Assembly: GCA_030247885.1 (NCBI GenBank)
Contig: JAPDRO010000021.1
Coordinates: 372,001-436,000 of the forward strand
Direction of reading: 5' to 3'
Origin: Taxawa tesnikishii (nom. ined.)
Lineage: Eukaryota; Ascomycota; Dothideomycetes; Dothideales
Length of the DNA stretch: 64,000 nucleotides
Below, piece by piece: positions 35,139 through 47,095 of the stretch. The translations under genes and the position numbers were made by a program. The notes beneath the pieces were generated by a model. It was not told where the DNA came from and did not search any database. It saw only the letters and a program-made list of their open reading frames with translations. The stretch's first letter is position 1. Each line of letters starts with the position of its first letter.

Positions 35139-37015
35139 TCACAAAACTCCCCACACCCCTAGCGGATCCTCCTTTCCGTTTCTCCGTCCACGTTCCATAC
35201 TCTGTAATCTCTTGACCCGCTTCACCATTACACCGACAGACACTGGGCCGATGATAGTGCAGAGCAATATCGCCCAGGTAACGACGAGGAACAGATCCGA
35301 ACTTCCGCTTTGTGTGCTTGAACTGCCAAAGACACCGTCACTCTCGGCCAACGAGCTGATCAGGAAGCCGATTTCGCCTCGTGCCATCATGGCTGAGCCG
35401 AGAATGGCGGCTGGGTAGAGAGATCGGGGCTTCGAGATACCCGGATGCTTTACCTTTTTCGATGTATTGGCTGCTGGGTTAGTTGCGGAGTTGGACGAGG
35501 TCTGGCCCGCACTGCCTGCTTGCTGAGCCTCAAGTGGGATCTGCGCAGTCGTGTTGTCTGCGGATGAACTCTTCTTCTGCCTCGTTCTAAGAGAAGTGCC
35601 TTTTCTGAAAGGGATCCTGCCGGAAATGGTTCCTATACGCTGCATGCCAGTGAAGCGGATGAGACAGAGACCAGTTACCAGCTTTCCGAGCAGCATCAGA
35701 ATGGTGTACACGATGCCTTTCCACACTATGTGGCCGGCAAACATCTGCGTGATCGGAATGGAGAATCCAATCGAAGCCTGTAGTGGATGTTAGCTTACGG
35801 CCACGGATTGATAATACAAGCTGCGCTCACAAAGAAGAAAGGTTTTAAGATTGAGGACACAGCAGGTTCATAGTATCGTTCATAAATCGCAACGCCTGCC
35901 AAAGGAGTATCGTCCTTTCTAGCTTGAGAGCCTGTGGACCCGTTAGTTTGCCGAGTGGCCGTCAGATTGGCGCTACTTTGTGATTGGACTCTCATGGCCT
36001 CATTCGAGGTGGTAGCCCTTAGAGATGGCTCACTGACACCTTGTTGAGCGACAGTATTGCCGTGCGACTGAGCCTCGCGCTTGTTGTCATCGTCCGAATG
36101 GGTTGGCAGTGCGTCCCACCAGGTGATTGCCGCACCTGCCAAGTAAGCAGCAAACAGGTTAGACGTCCCGGCGTACGTAGATCCTGTTACCATGCCTATT
36201 AAGATAGCCGTATGCATACACAAGGGCAGCAACGAACCCGGTAGTCGAGAAAGCTGGCTAGCCTGGCTTGTCTGACTGCCTTTGCTGGCCCTCACATATT
36301 GTATGAGTTTCGTTGCCGGAAGGATAAGAAGCCGGCAGACAACCGGTAAGATGACTGCAAAGGCGATTGACACAAACACGGGCCTGACCACCGTCGTGGA
36401 GCTGAATGAAGAGCCTGACGTGCCTAGGTTCGAGATCACCTGAACCATGACCAGGCCGACTACATCATCCATCATTGCTGCGCTGGAAAGGATGACACCC
36501 AGTCTGCTGTCGGACAGCCCGGAAGTACTCAGAATGGTGAACGTTGTACCCAGGGACGTAGAGCACAGTGCCGCGCCGGCAGCAAAGGTCTGAAGCGGCC
36601 CTACACTGAGCAGTTTCTGTAGAGCAAACGAGAGACCAATCGGTACGCTGATTCCAATCAAGGCTACAAGTGCGGAGAGGAAAAGGTTCGCCCGCAGCGC
36701 AGTGAAAGATGTAGACAGGCCACCTGGACGCGTCAGTGTAAACAACCCATGCGCGCGAGCGGAGGTGGTACCTTCGTATACAATCAGGATCAAACCCAGA
36801 TAGCCCAGTTGCATAACAGTGTCCTGAGCTGCCTGCGACAGCCAGTTCGCGCCTGGTGTGCCCCATGCTATGCCGATGAAGACTTGGCCGAGTAGGCCGC
36901 AATAGATGATGTTGTCGAGCACATAGTTGGTCGCGTTGAGCAGCAAGAGGAAGGACGACTGTATCAAGATTGTGACAATACCCGGCTCATGGTATGGTAG
37001 AGCAGAGACATTCAT
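35139..37015 (-). CDS. Cation/proton antiporter, Kef/NhaP-like (CPA family)
   Basis: Exons 37015-36772, 36723-35831 and 35777-35139 give 591 residues in frame. The N-terminus is ALPYHEPGIVTILIQSSFLLLLN. Further membrane segments include NIIYCGLLGQVFIGIAWGTP, LGLILIVYEGGLSTSF (across the 48-nt intron), GAALCSTSLGTTFTILSTSG and the conserved acidic pair in SSAAMMDDVVGLVMVQ, which is expected to carry the cation/proton exchange. A Ser/Thr/Gln-rich cytosolic loop (about 330-390) and a second one precede the last helices (MMARGEIGFLI). It probably exchanges K+ or Na+ for H+ at the plasma or vacuolar membrane. Tail to tail with the HET gene, 100 bp apart. Confidence 0.85.
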
Positions 37016-37611
37016 ACTGCTGCAGCCGAGTGTTGTTGCTCTTGATATCCGAGCAACGCAAGGAAATCGTTCGTGTCGCCGAAACGCTCTTGGCAGCTTG
37101 GTCCAATCTTCTTTTCGAACACATATAGATCGCGATCAACAGCGTTTGGTCGTTGCTGTTGCTGTTGGTGGTACTGATGATCGTGTGGCACGTCGGGTCA
37201 CTTTGCACCGTAGGGAAAGGCTTCCCAAGCCACGCCAGCACTCACCGTCCTCGCTAGCGTAGACACGAGTAGTACAATACGCTCACATCTTTCACTCTCC
37301 CAACTCATCCAGCCATGTTCTTCACAAGGCCAACATGGGGTTCGTCCCCACACTGCACCCCTGCCACCTATACATAGAACGGTCCTAATAAGAGGATCAG
37401 TGCTCTGCCAGTCATCAAAGGGAACTACATCAGTTCCACGTCGAACTTAGGCAGATATACGACCTCATGTTGTTTGTAGTTCACGGGAAAGCGTGAGTAA
37501 AGAGGAAGTAAATAGTATGTCGTGTTCATAAATCGTAACTGCTATACATCGTTTACATAAAAGCCCCTCCCATCCCAAATGCGCCAAACAGCCCGACGAG
37601 ACAACAAGAGT
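37016..37611. other. Antiporter promoter and CmcJ-like 3' flank
   Basis: About 600 bp with no supported gene. It holds the upstream region of the antiporter (minus strand). Confidence 0.5.
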
Positions 37612-38507
37612 TTAACCAAAGACAAGAGCCCTAACTTCGATGCTCTCCCTACCAGGCCAATCTGGCTGAGTCCTCGGGTCGACAAACGCCGTGTGTGGCA
37701 CCCTGGCGCCGTCCTTGCTGTCGAAGCACTGAAGGAACAATCTCTCGTCGTTTGTCATGCCGGACCAGTAGAACCACTGCTGGCCATCGGTGTGCTTGAT
37801 GCCTGCCGTCTCGCCAGTGCGGTTAGGATACCTGTGCTCAACAGGCACGACCGCATCGTCGGTCACAGAAGTGGAAGAAGCGAACGCCAGTGGTGAAGCA
37901 ACGACAGGGCCGTTGAGCGGTCGCCACACGTTGATGATCCGGTAGCGGCCCTCCAGCAGCTCCTCAGCTTCGTCAGGCAAGTGGAAACGAACGCGCTGGG
38001 CTGTGGACTTTGCCGTCTGATCGATGTGCGCGCGGATGACGGGTGCGCGATGCGCGTTGGGGTCGGATCGCCGGATCGTGTGGTCGAACAACAGTATCCT
38101 CTTTGCGCCAGGCACGTTCTCCAAAAGCGTCTTCTCGACCTCTGGGTAGTAAACTTTCTTTATGTGCTCGTCGTCTGTAAAGTCCTTCTCGTCGCTCTCC
38201 ACACCTTGCACAGCAGCGAATGCGTGCGTGTTCAGGTCGAATTGCGACTCCCGGCCCCGGATGTCATTGATGTCCACCTTTTGGAGGTTCTCGCCGAAAT
38301 TGCGCTGAGGCTGTCCATCTGGCTGCTTTTCTACGTAGTTGTAGGGAGCCGAGCCGTCCTCGGGGGCGCGTAGAACGAGAGAGTCGCGGATGTCGGACCG
38401 CGTGGTACTGGAACGGAGCTGGTTGGGTTGGATGTGTCGAGTGTTGAGCGGAAAACGCCCTCGGACTGATGCGCTGGAGTAGATTGAAGAGTAGTGGCGG
38501 TCGCCAT
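37612..38507 (-). CDS. CmcJ/AsaB-like putative oxygenase (hydroxylase/desaturase)
   Basis: Single exon from the ATG at 38507. Recognisable family segments are TLSFYAPP near the N-terminus, NTHAFAAVQGVES, ILLFDHTIRR, YRIINVWRPLNGPV, then DGQQWFYWSGMTNDERL and the C-terminal PHTAFVDP and GRESIEVRALVFG. The family (7-alpha-cephem-methoxylase P8 chain related; AsaB, GA4-desaturase-like) is found in fungal secondary-metabolite clusters and is thought to oxidise pathway intermediates. No chemistry can be fixed from sequence alone. The frame breaks at the G5 run 38362-38366 (plus strand). One extra base gives 298 residues. A UstYa-like gene lies immediately upstream on the same strand. Confidence 0.8.
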
Positions 38508-39463
38508 GGTATGAATAGTCAATGACTTGGATGCAAGTGCGTCAAATGCTGGATTGAATAGTACTGGACTGTGGTCGTTTGTGGTGCGGTATCGTATGGC
38601 GTTCGTTGCTGTCGAAGGTATGGGTATGACTGAGTCTGAGAAGAAGCACTTACACTGAGCCTACACCACCTATATATACACCTTTTGGCTTAACAAGAGC
38701 CAAAGGGCGCATTTGTAACATTTGCCATTGACGCCATCGAGACTGTCGGCCATTGGCATCCGCTTTTCCGGTCTCGAAGTCTGGAGAAAGACGCGGAGAG
38801 GCTTTGTCCAATCAAAAGGGTGCGAGAAGCCTGCTTACACATCGGAACGATTGCGTGCTTTGGCTGATTAGATGGATGGATGAGAAAGGATCATTACAGA
38901 CTTTCTCCGAATCTCTTGCGAGAATACAGAGGCATGGCCGAGAAAACGGCGCTTCTCGCAAGAAGCGAACAATCCATCTCCTTCAACCCTCTGCTTGAGA
39001 TAGAATACATAGGAGCTGTAAGAACACAATGCAAGAGTCTTAGGAAGACGTCGCCGCCATCGCCTTCGTCTTGTTTTCTGTTGTCTTGCTGAGTCTCCGT
39101 TCAGGAGGTGGATATCTGAGCAGTATTGCCGTTACTCTTTCGCTGTTCCATCAAGTCATGATAAGATCACGATCCATCAGTTCGAAAACAGCCTATCGTC
39201 TTTCCCTACAGATCCATTGGCGGAGATCTTACTAGGTCTCCATTCGCGCGACAATGCTCCAATGTCATATGCCTTTGAGACTGGATTTTCACAATCAACC
39301 AACAACCGGCCGGCCTTCTCATAATGCGCTCATAAAGGTTTCATGATCAAACGGTGACATTGATCAAGGGCACGTCTCTAAGTATTCTCATACCATCGTC
39401 GGCCGACCGGCAGCCAACATTGCTAAGTCCTCAACTCCCATTGAAGTTGAAACAGGGCGTCCC
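38508..39463. other. Spacer between CmcJ-like and UstYa-like genes
   Basis: Contains the CmcJ-like promoter and the UstYa-like 3' flank. Checked for a small repeated precursor-peptide gene; none seen. An ATG-initiated 70-codon frame at 38880-39092 (+) has no motifs. Confidence 0.45.
38671..38680 (-). promoter_or_regulatory. TATA-box candidate for CmcJ-like gene
   Basis: TATATATACA on the plus strand (a TATATA core on the minus strand) about 165 bp upstream of the ATG at 38507. A plausible core promoter element. Confidence 0.4.
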
Positions 39464-40356
39464 TCACACATGATTCCTCTCCATGTACTCCTCAATCGCA
39501 TCCTGTCACAACAAGCATTAGCATCAGTACCAGCTCGTCCTCAGACAACACTTACCCAGCTTTTGCAAAGATGTGGCACACCCCAGCCATCGACGGCGAA
39601 TCTCTTCCCGTCCGCCTCCTCCCGCGGCCACTCGATCGTCATGTCGCCCGCACACATGATCGCTTGTCGGATGTAGTCGAAGCAGTGGAACATGTGGTCG
39701 TTTTGTGGCGCGAGCAGGATCTCCATGACCTGCTCTGTGCTGTTCATCTCCACCGATGCAATCAATGTGTAGAGATATGTGCGGATCTGGATCAGGCAGT
39801 GCAGTTGGTGGAACATGCTGATGTCGTAGGATTCGCCTTCTGGGGATTGGATACCCGGCTGCAGGTTGTAATGGGAGGAGTTGTTGACGTAGACGAAGCC
39901 GTCACCGTACTGTGGGAGCGGTGAGCAAGGATAGGGTATATGTGGAATGAGGAAGGGGAGGGAGAGGGGAGGGAAGATGCTGGCGCAGACTTACAGGCAT
40001 CAGAGCCCCCATGCCTGGTCGGTCTCTCCCGAAGATGCTGCGGCATAGCGCCCGTCGCGTTCGAAAACCTTCGTAACCATTGGCATGTCCGGAACCGGTG
40101 ACAGTGGCTTGTCGGAAGGCGCAGAGTGGTGTTTGTATCCAGTCCAGGACGAGAGGAGCAACAGGACGCACGTCAATCCGAATAGACAGCTAACGCCCAC
40201 CAGCCACCTCTTCATACGCTTGAGTCTCTGCTGAAGCGCTGCATACTCGTCCGACTGCGGTCCGGACGAGGATTTGTCTTCGATTATCGGGACAGGCGTA
40301 TATGTCTGGTCGCCCCTGTCGCGGGCGGAGAGGCCAAGGATAGCGAAGGATGGCAT
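39464..40356 (-). CDS. UstYa-like (DUF3328) membrane-anchored oxidase-family protein
   Basis: Exons 40356-39995, 39909-39556 and 39502-39464. A cytosolic N-terminus (about 65 residues) is followed by one membrane segment (WLVGVSCLFGLTCVLLLLSS). The C-terminal domain carries the two family motifs HxxHC: FHQLHCL, and HMFHCFDYIRQAIMC followed by GWGVPHLCKSW. Ends DAIEEYMERNHV. UstYa-type proteins catalyse oxidations and cyclisations in fungal RiPP (ustiloxin-type) and other metabolite pathways. The exon-1 frame breaks at the C5 run 40006-40010, just before the GTAAGT donor. One more base restores WGALMP and yields 251 residues. The adjacent CmcJ-like gene, 0.95 kb downstream on the same strand, suggests shared use. 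Confidence 0.85.
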
Positions 40357-43300
40357 TCCTATACTGCACAAGAATAACAAGCAAAAACAAGAAACGTCCA
40401 AGAAAGGCCCAAGGAATGCCCAGAGAAATAGGTTTCATCTACTTTAAGTAACTAGGGGAGCAGTGCGCCATGACCTTTTACTACGGTCGATTGCATGCAG
40501 GTCATCCCGCTATCTTGGTAGTGGCGTTGTACATACCAGCATGAAACGCACTCTTGCAGCACCTCAGAACCTTCTCCGCTGCTATTCATGCGCCTTGCCT
40601 TGTTGATGCAGAGAGGTATGGGTCTTTGGAGCCAATGGCGGTTTTGGATCGCCGCGGCTTCTTTCTGAGGCTTGATTCCTCCACGATTTGCAACGCTGGT
40701 CCCGAGGCCCGAAGATCTTCCCGCCCTTCCTTTCCCGGGACTCCCTGATTCAGTTTTGATTCAATCTCTCTCCGGCACTGTTCTGACGCCAATGGTGCTG
40801 CTTGTTTCTTCTTGTTATCGGATGATCTTGGCTTGCTCGCCAGGTCGACCAGCTGTTTATACACGAAGCTCCCACATGACTCCTCGGACGGATAGTAAAG
40901 CCAAGTGGAAGCAAACAGATTTCCGAATTTGCTGAGGATTGGGGCGCATTCACGATTGCGCACAGCATCCTCTTATCAGGCACTGGCCGTGCTCTGCATA
41001 GACGCCGTACAGATTAGGTTCACTCCTGGCCTTGACACACTGCCACGATCGATTTAGTTCTGAGCGTGGACATCGCTGTACAGTTGTTCTCCACAGTCAG
41101 TCGACCAGATTGACTAAATGCTGCTGTTGCGCGCCAAAAACGGTATTTACACGCATCGACGAACCCGAATAACAGGCTCATTGCGCCTCTGCAACTACCG
41201 TCGAGCATTAAGGGCGAGCATTCAACCGTTCGGGTCCGGAAGCCTTGTATTTCCCGGATCCTCTTTTGAGGAGCAGTTGCCAGCTGACTACGACAATGGG
41301 GCCGCCATTGTCAAGGGGCGGGTCAAGTGATTCAAGTCGAATCAATCCGGTGCGTTGTGGTTCCGACCACCAGGTTTTTCCGTGTTGCCAGAGAAAGAAG
41401 ACGTTCGTGAACGGTAGGTAGAGCTCTCATCGAACCTGCCGAACTACGCTAGTCGAGGCGGTAAGGCCAGCGTGCTCGGTTTTGCTGTCACGAATTAGAG
41501 AGCGCAAGAAACAGGCATCGCCATGCGAACGGGACTGAGCTGTTGCTGCCAGTAGATGGGGACAGTTCGGTCAGCTCGACTGAGTCGTGAGGTTGGAAGT
41601 GTCATGTCCGTCAAAGTGCAGAGTGTCTTTTCGAAAAACCTTGACATGCATTGAAGCCTTCACATATTTACGTGCGTTCCAAGCGGTACAGCTTCGGCTG
41701 GAATCCTAGGCAAAGCACGACGATAACAGAGGCAATGATGCAGTCTTGTCATATACTCTTGATTCGACTGGACGTGGAGTCGGGTCTCGAGTCAGGATGG
41801 TATAGACGATGACATGTAACAGAGTGAAGCGGAAGCCCTGATTTGTCAACAATGAGAAGATCATCACCGGATTTGTCCTCGCTGGTGCCGGAACCTTTGT
41901 GCCGCAAGCCGCTTGCTATAGGATGGGGCAGGCCGCTTTTGGTAATGATCAGCTTGTCGCTACTCGCATCTTGTTGCAAAATAGCACAGCTGCGGTGGAA
42001 TTGGGGACTGCCGATAGCCAGATTTGCGGCTGCTCCTTGTGAATCGACCCAATAGGTTCGCTGCCCCATTGCTCAACGGAGACGTCAGGGCGACGATCCC
42101 TGGACGAGGCTGCAGATTGGGTAGAAGATATGTACAGTCTACCTGCCTTCGCTTGTTGCGCACCCGCTTTGCAATGTCCGTTTCGTGACTGCTATGCCAT
42201 GTACTATGTTCGCAGCACATTGCCTTCTCGTCCGTTGCAGAGAGTCAGAATGAGCAGCAGACTCGTTCCGCGCTGCCATGTTTCGATTTCCGCATGCGCA
42301 CATGCGGTTCTGTTCGATCTGTGTCCTGGTAAGAAAAATCCCTCCCTCTCCAGTTGCTGCTGATGGTGGACCCTGGTTTTCTTTTGGGCACTATTGCGAC
42401 AAAGAACTTGTGTTGTTTGTTCCCACGACCGTTTTGGCTCAGCGAACGCCAATTGGGCGCCGTTTGTGTCGCGTGTTTGTCGTTCCATGGTTTGCGTTGT
42501 TCTGCATGGCGCTGACTATGGCACAATATAGCTTTGCAAGAGACTCTCGGTGACGGGCCAAACGATCGTTGGGTGAGCGCTGCTCCTCACGTTGATTGAA
42601 CGAGTCAGGGCTTGGATGTCATCTGCCCTTGCAAGGCTCGCATGCGTTTATACGGGATCCGCCGGGAAGGCTATGCCACGCTGACGGACACGCGCGGTTG
42701 AACCGCGAGCAAACCTGCAACGCAACGGTCATTGGTCGGACTCCCGTGTCTGTCGTGCATATGGTTCGACATCGGCTCCTTTGACACCCGACAGCAGCAT
42801 GCCATCCTTGCCCAAATCTCGATCCTGCAGCGCATCTGCGACCAAGTTTCTGGCACTGAGCGGCACACGAGATCGACCGCCAAACGCAGCAGCAGCGCAG
42901 TGCTGGGGAAAAAGGGCGTGGGAATGCGAGATGGCGGTGCTATCGACAATCTGGAGAGTGTTTGCAGAGTGCCAACGGGCGTTTCAGTGGGCTCCGCACT
43001 GTTAGGCTTTTCGGCTGCCATGCCCTACAGGGGCGTGGGAACTGGCCGCAGAGAAAAGGAAAAGGAAAAGGGCGCAAACACGTGGTTCTTCAGAGCTCAT
43101 CCCTGCAGGTGTGCGGGAACGCACTCCGAAACGGTCCTTGGGCGGCGACAGGAGCGAGCGAAAACCGCAATCAGTGGGTTTTGTTTGGCCCCGGGGCTCA
43201 ATACATTTACCAACGCGTGCTTAGCGTCGAGTCTGGAACGCCTTGGAACATGCATGGCCCTGACCACCACTCGCACCTCTTACCACGAGAAAAAGGCATT

Positions 43301-43556
43301 GTGCAGCTACCCAGCCGCCGACCGGACATGCACAAGCAGCAGCCACGAAATCGCCGTTCCATCTTTCCCTCTCGCCTGTATGCATATCGATTTGTCCCTC
43401 CAGTCCTTCGTTTGAGCCCACTCGACCGTTCTCCCCCCTTCCCCATTCTGCTCGGCTGTTTCCGTACACCCAGCCAATCTCGAAGCCACCCGTGGCGCTT
43501 GCTTCCTGTTATCGCACCCTGCTGCTCCTGGTCGTCCACCTTCCCGTGCGCTGCAA
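40357..43556. other. 3.2-kb gene-poor region
   Basis: No supported gene. Open stretches such as 40586-40963 (-), 42732-43415 (+) and 43207-43656 (-) lack motifs; the last two overlap antisense to one another. A small inverted repeat (CGCGGTT/AACCGCG, 42693-42707) is present. I searched for RiPP-like repeated peptides next to the UstYa-like gene and found none. Confidence 0.45.
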
Positions 43557-45528
43557 ATGGAGCGGCCTTCACCACTGTCGCGCGGCGTCGACACCTTGTG
43601 CCCGGTCGCTGCGGACTTCGGTTTTCCATCACCCGCAAGCGAGGACATCCCTCCAAACACTCCCAGTCTTGACGACAGAGCAGGCAACGCGCTATCCGGT
43701 GCGTCTCCCTTCGTGCCTGCGACCGCGGCTGTCGCTACCGTGCCGGAGAATGTGCAGTGTCCTGCAATTCAATCTCCAGCATACGAAGTCCAACCGTCCT
43801 TGTTAGAGTTCGACACTGTCGTAGGCGCTTCTGTTAATCCTGTGTCGGTGTCGGAGAGCGGCTCGCGATTGTTGCCCGCAACATCTCCAACAAAGGCGGG
43901 GCCTCGCCGTCTTCGTCTTCCCTCATTCGCGCTTCTAGGCATTACCGCCCCCTCCCCAGCCGATTCTACTGAACAACCCAACGGCGACAGCAATTTCTTA
44001 AATCCCTTAGGGAGAAACCTAGATTCGTGTGGTCGTTTGTTGCATGAAAATTTCTCCTCCTCCTCACATCCGTTGTTAGATGGGCCTGACGGCGAACGGC
44101 AAGCAGTTCCGTCTGCACTTAGCTCACCCAAAGCGCAGGCGCGCGTTGTCCACAACCCTTTGCACCAGTATGTCACCACGATAACTCCGCCGGATGACAG
44201 TGGGAGGCTCATCTGGAATTCCATCTCGACGGTCGCCACGGGAGCTATGGACTCACCAGCAACTGATCCCGGGGCCGCCTCGACGACCCCGGAGCAGCCA
44301 GCGGTCGCCGGGTCCTCGTCTACAGGACCGCAGATACGCATCCAACACGCCAGCCCTCCGGAAGAGTCAGAACCATGGCTAAACGGTGCGATCGACACAA
44401 TGTGTAAGCGCGTCTCGGACGTAGGATTGCGCTGTCCGCTAAACGCTGTCTCTAGTATCGAACCTTCAGTCCGCCGAGCCTCATAGCAATCCGATCAAGG
44501 TACTTTCGCACGCGCTTCCTTGTCCCTCAACCAACGGGCACGCTTTCCCTGCCATCATCAACTCCCTGCACAACCAGACGCCCAGTTCCCCGACATGCTG
44601 GATCAATGTCTTTCACGCCTTGCCAGGCCGCTTCAACCTAGCCGACCTGCCCACATCACCGCCGAGCACCCCTGGACCGGCCGTCGGAGGAGACGACTAT
44701 TTTACCTCAAAAGTCTTCGAATGCGGCGTCCATGTCCTGGATTACCAAGAAAATGTACAATCACTACCCCAATCTCCTCGTCCGGTAGTTCCGCCTTCAA
44801 CCGTAAATGTTTCGGTCGTGGAACGCTTCATACCACCCACAAACCCGAATGAGTTCGCGGAGATGTTCAGCACCACTGGCCCGTCGCTGCTCGTGGACCG
44901 TTTCGTCGAGCTTTCGCCTAGCAACGGAACATTGATTTTCATATACCCAACCAAGCAAGGAGCAGATACTTTTGTGAGCGATTATCTTGGCCCGATTTTA
45001 GATCCACTACTGCGGTCAATGGCTATCATCAACGGATTGTCGGCAGACTTCAGCAGCTCTCTCGGTAAGATGGCCGCAGTAGACTCGATGATGGATTACG
45101 AAACTCTGCGCAGGAAAATCAACACTTTATGTGCCAGGCTGAGTCAACGTGCGCCGAGGCTAGAAAGGCTACACAGCAAACGGTCAACCTTTGCACTCGA
45201 ACACTCATCTAAAGAGGAGGTGATGCTGGATAGGGAGATATGGGCCAAGCAGTGGTGGGTCCCGCAGGAGAAGCCGAGGGTGAGGGAGGCGGTCACGAGC
45301 TACTTCCGCAAGGCCCAGAGGGCTCCTGGGAACCCGGATATCACACCGACTACTCTTATACACCAGGTACTGGATGGAGTGGAGAGGAGGCCTTACGGAG
45401 ACCGACCTGTACCGAGTAGGGGCATCGAAGTCGGCGTCTTCGTCATCAGGAGGTCTATCAAGGAGGAGCAAGGGGTCAGCCAAGAAGGGCGTGATGAGTG
45501 TACGGCTGTACGCCTGCATGGAGTATGA
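43557..45528 (+). CDS. Conserved-looking protein of unknown function
   Basis: Exons 43557-44403 and 44456-45528 (52-nt intron, GTAAGC...CTCTAG) encode 639 residues with an intact frame. The first half is Ser/Pro-rich and probably disordered. The second half is folded-looking, with segments such as SPTCWINVFHALPGRFNLAD, VVERFIPPTNPNEFAEMF, LVDRFVELSPSNGTLIFIYP, GADTFVSDYLGPILDPLLR and a helical REIWAKQWWVPQEKPRVREA. I do not recognise a named domain. No signal peptide or membrane segment. The composition (folded C-terminus after a disordered N-terminus) suggests an intracellular regulatory protein, but no function is assigned. Confidence 0.75.
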
Positions 45529-47095
45529 GGGCTTGAAGAACTTATGCATGCGGGGTTTGCTCAGAGGGATATGTTGACATGAGGATAGATTTGTGGTTTC
45601 GCTTGTCGCTATATTCTTGGTGCGTTCGAGCCAGTCTTGATACATTCAAAGCTCCTATCTACCCTGAAGTAGACGATTTTAATGAAACAGAAAAGAGAAG
45701 ACCTTCCGCCAATTTCAATACCGACTTCTTGCAAAAGGGACAAACAGTCGGTCACAACTCACATCTCCACGGTCCTTCGAGTTTACACATTTGAAACTAT
45801 ATCCTTTCGATGTGCTGAGCTGTGACACGGGGCTATTGTTTTTTATAAGAGAAGTCACGCCCTTGTTTCCTCCGCCAGCTTTTCTTTACCAATCAGCGCC
45901 AATCGAAACGTCGTCGCTCAAACAAAAGCAGGAAGACATTATGTTGTAAGTTCGACATCAGATAGTACGAGACGACTATGAAACTACCCCGCCGACTTTC
46001 CCCTCTTTCTTTTTCTAATCCTCCCACCCACAACGCAACGCGACCACCCATCTTGGATCCGCGAAGGGAAAAGGCTCTGTTTCGTACAAACTCATGAACT
46101 TAGAATCCAACAAATTTGCTGCAAATCAACTACCCTCGCAGCTACGCCATCAACACAAAGTATGAGTGGGACACGGTATCCAGATTACCGATATAACACC
46201 ACCTCAGTATGAGTCACTCACTTGGCAAGAGCCTGAAACAGCCTCGACACCCAGAATTGCCACTATACCGAAGTTTGCCACTACGCATCTACGCGATTGA
46301 GGAGAGGCTGGACAGCATCCACTACGCAGCGAAAGAGTCCGACTCCCACAGCGAAGGACCCCGGCTCCATCGAGATCCTGATTGCCGACCAGATGGCTGC
46401 GTTTCGCGCAAACGGAGCGAATTTCCAAGGGAGATGAAAATTGACGGTCCAGCGTTTCGAGTCGGATGTTGTTGTCACTCGCGCACGATCGTAATGAGAA
46501 ACTGCGCGTAAGCCGCTCGTGAACTTGCCGATGTTGACCAGCGTCGCTGACGAAAGAATCAAAGGGTACAACTGATCACCAAGTGAGTGCTACTAGTCTT
46601 GCGCGTGAACCAAAACTCTGGTTTTCTTTTTGCAGACATGGATGGTTAATTCGTTTACCAAGAATATAGAATTCAGCGTCTACCGTCGGTATGGAAGATG
46701 AGAAGGGGATGCTACTGGGAGAGCTGTTTACGTGGACCAAGACCTAGCGAGATATCGATGGACAAGATGAAGGCAATCACGGCGAGCTCTTTCTGAGGCA
46801 CTCGCTTTATACTACAGCTCCTGTGAGCCATGACCGGGAGGGTGAAACATAACAGCTTTCGTAATTCAATCGTAACCCGCAAGGCAGCGCGCCTCTTGTG
46901 ATTCTAGAACACCTGAAGCACCACCAGATGCAGACGGCGCACCGCAACGCCCAGGGTATCCGTGAACCCGCGTCATGCCGTCCCGCCATCCCGCCGTCCA
47001 TCTCAGAATCTGATTTTTTTCTTTCTTTCTTTTATTTTTAAAATGCCGTCTTTCACGTTGATCAATCCATCAGGAACCGCGACGCCGATGTATCA
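45529..47095. other. Intergenic between two unknown-function genes
   Basis: No supported gene. A pyrimidine tract rich in T (about 47012-47040) lies just beyond the stop of the minus-strand gene and would be an A-rich region of its 3' UTR or downstream flank. Confidence 0.45.

Noticed and set aside
42732-43415. 227-codon plus-strand frame before the unknown gene at 43557
   Set aside because: Starts at a non-ATG codon, and similar-sized frames exist antisense to it. Likely 5' UTR or intergenic.
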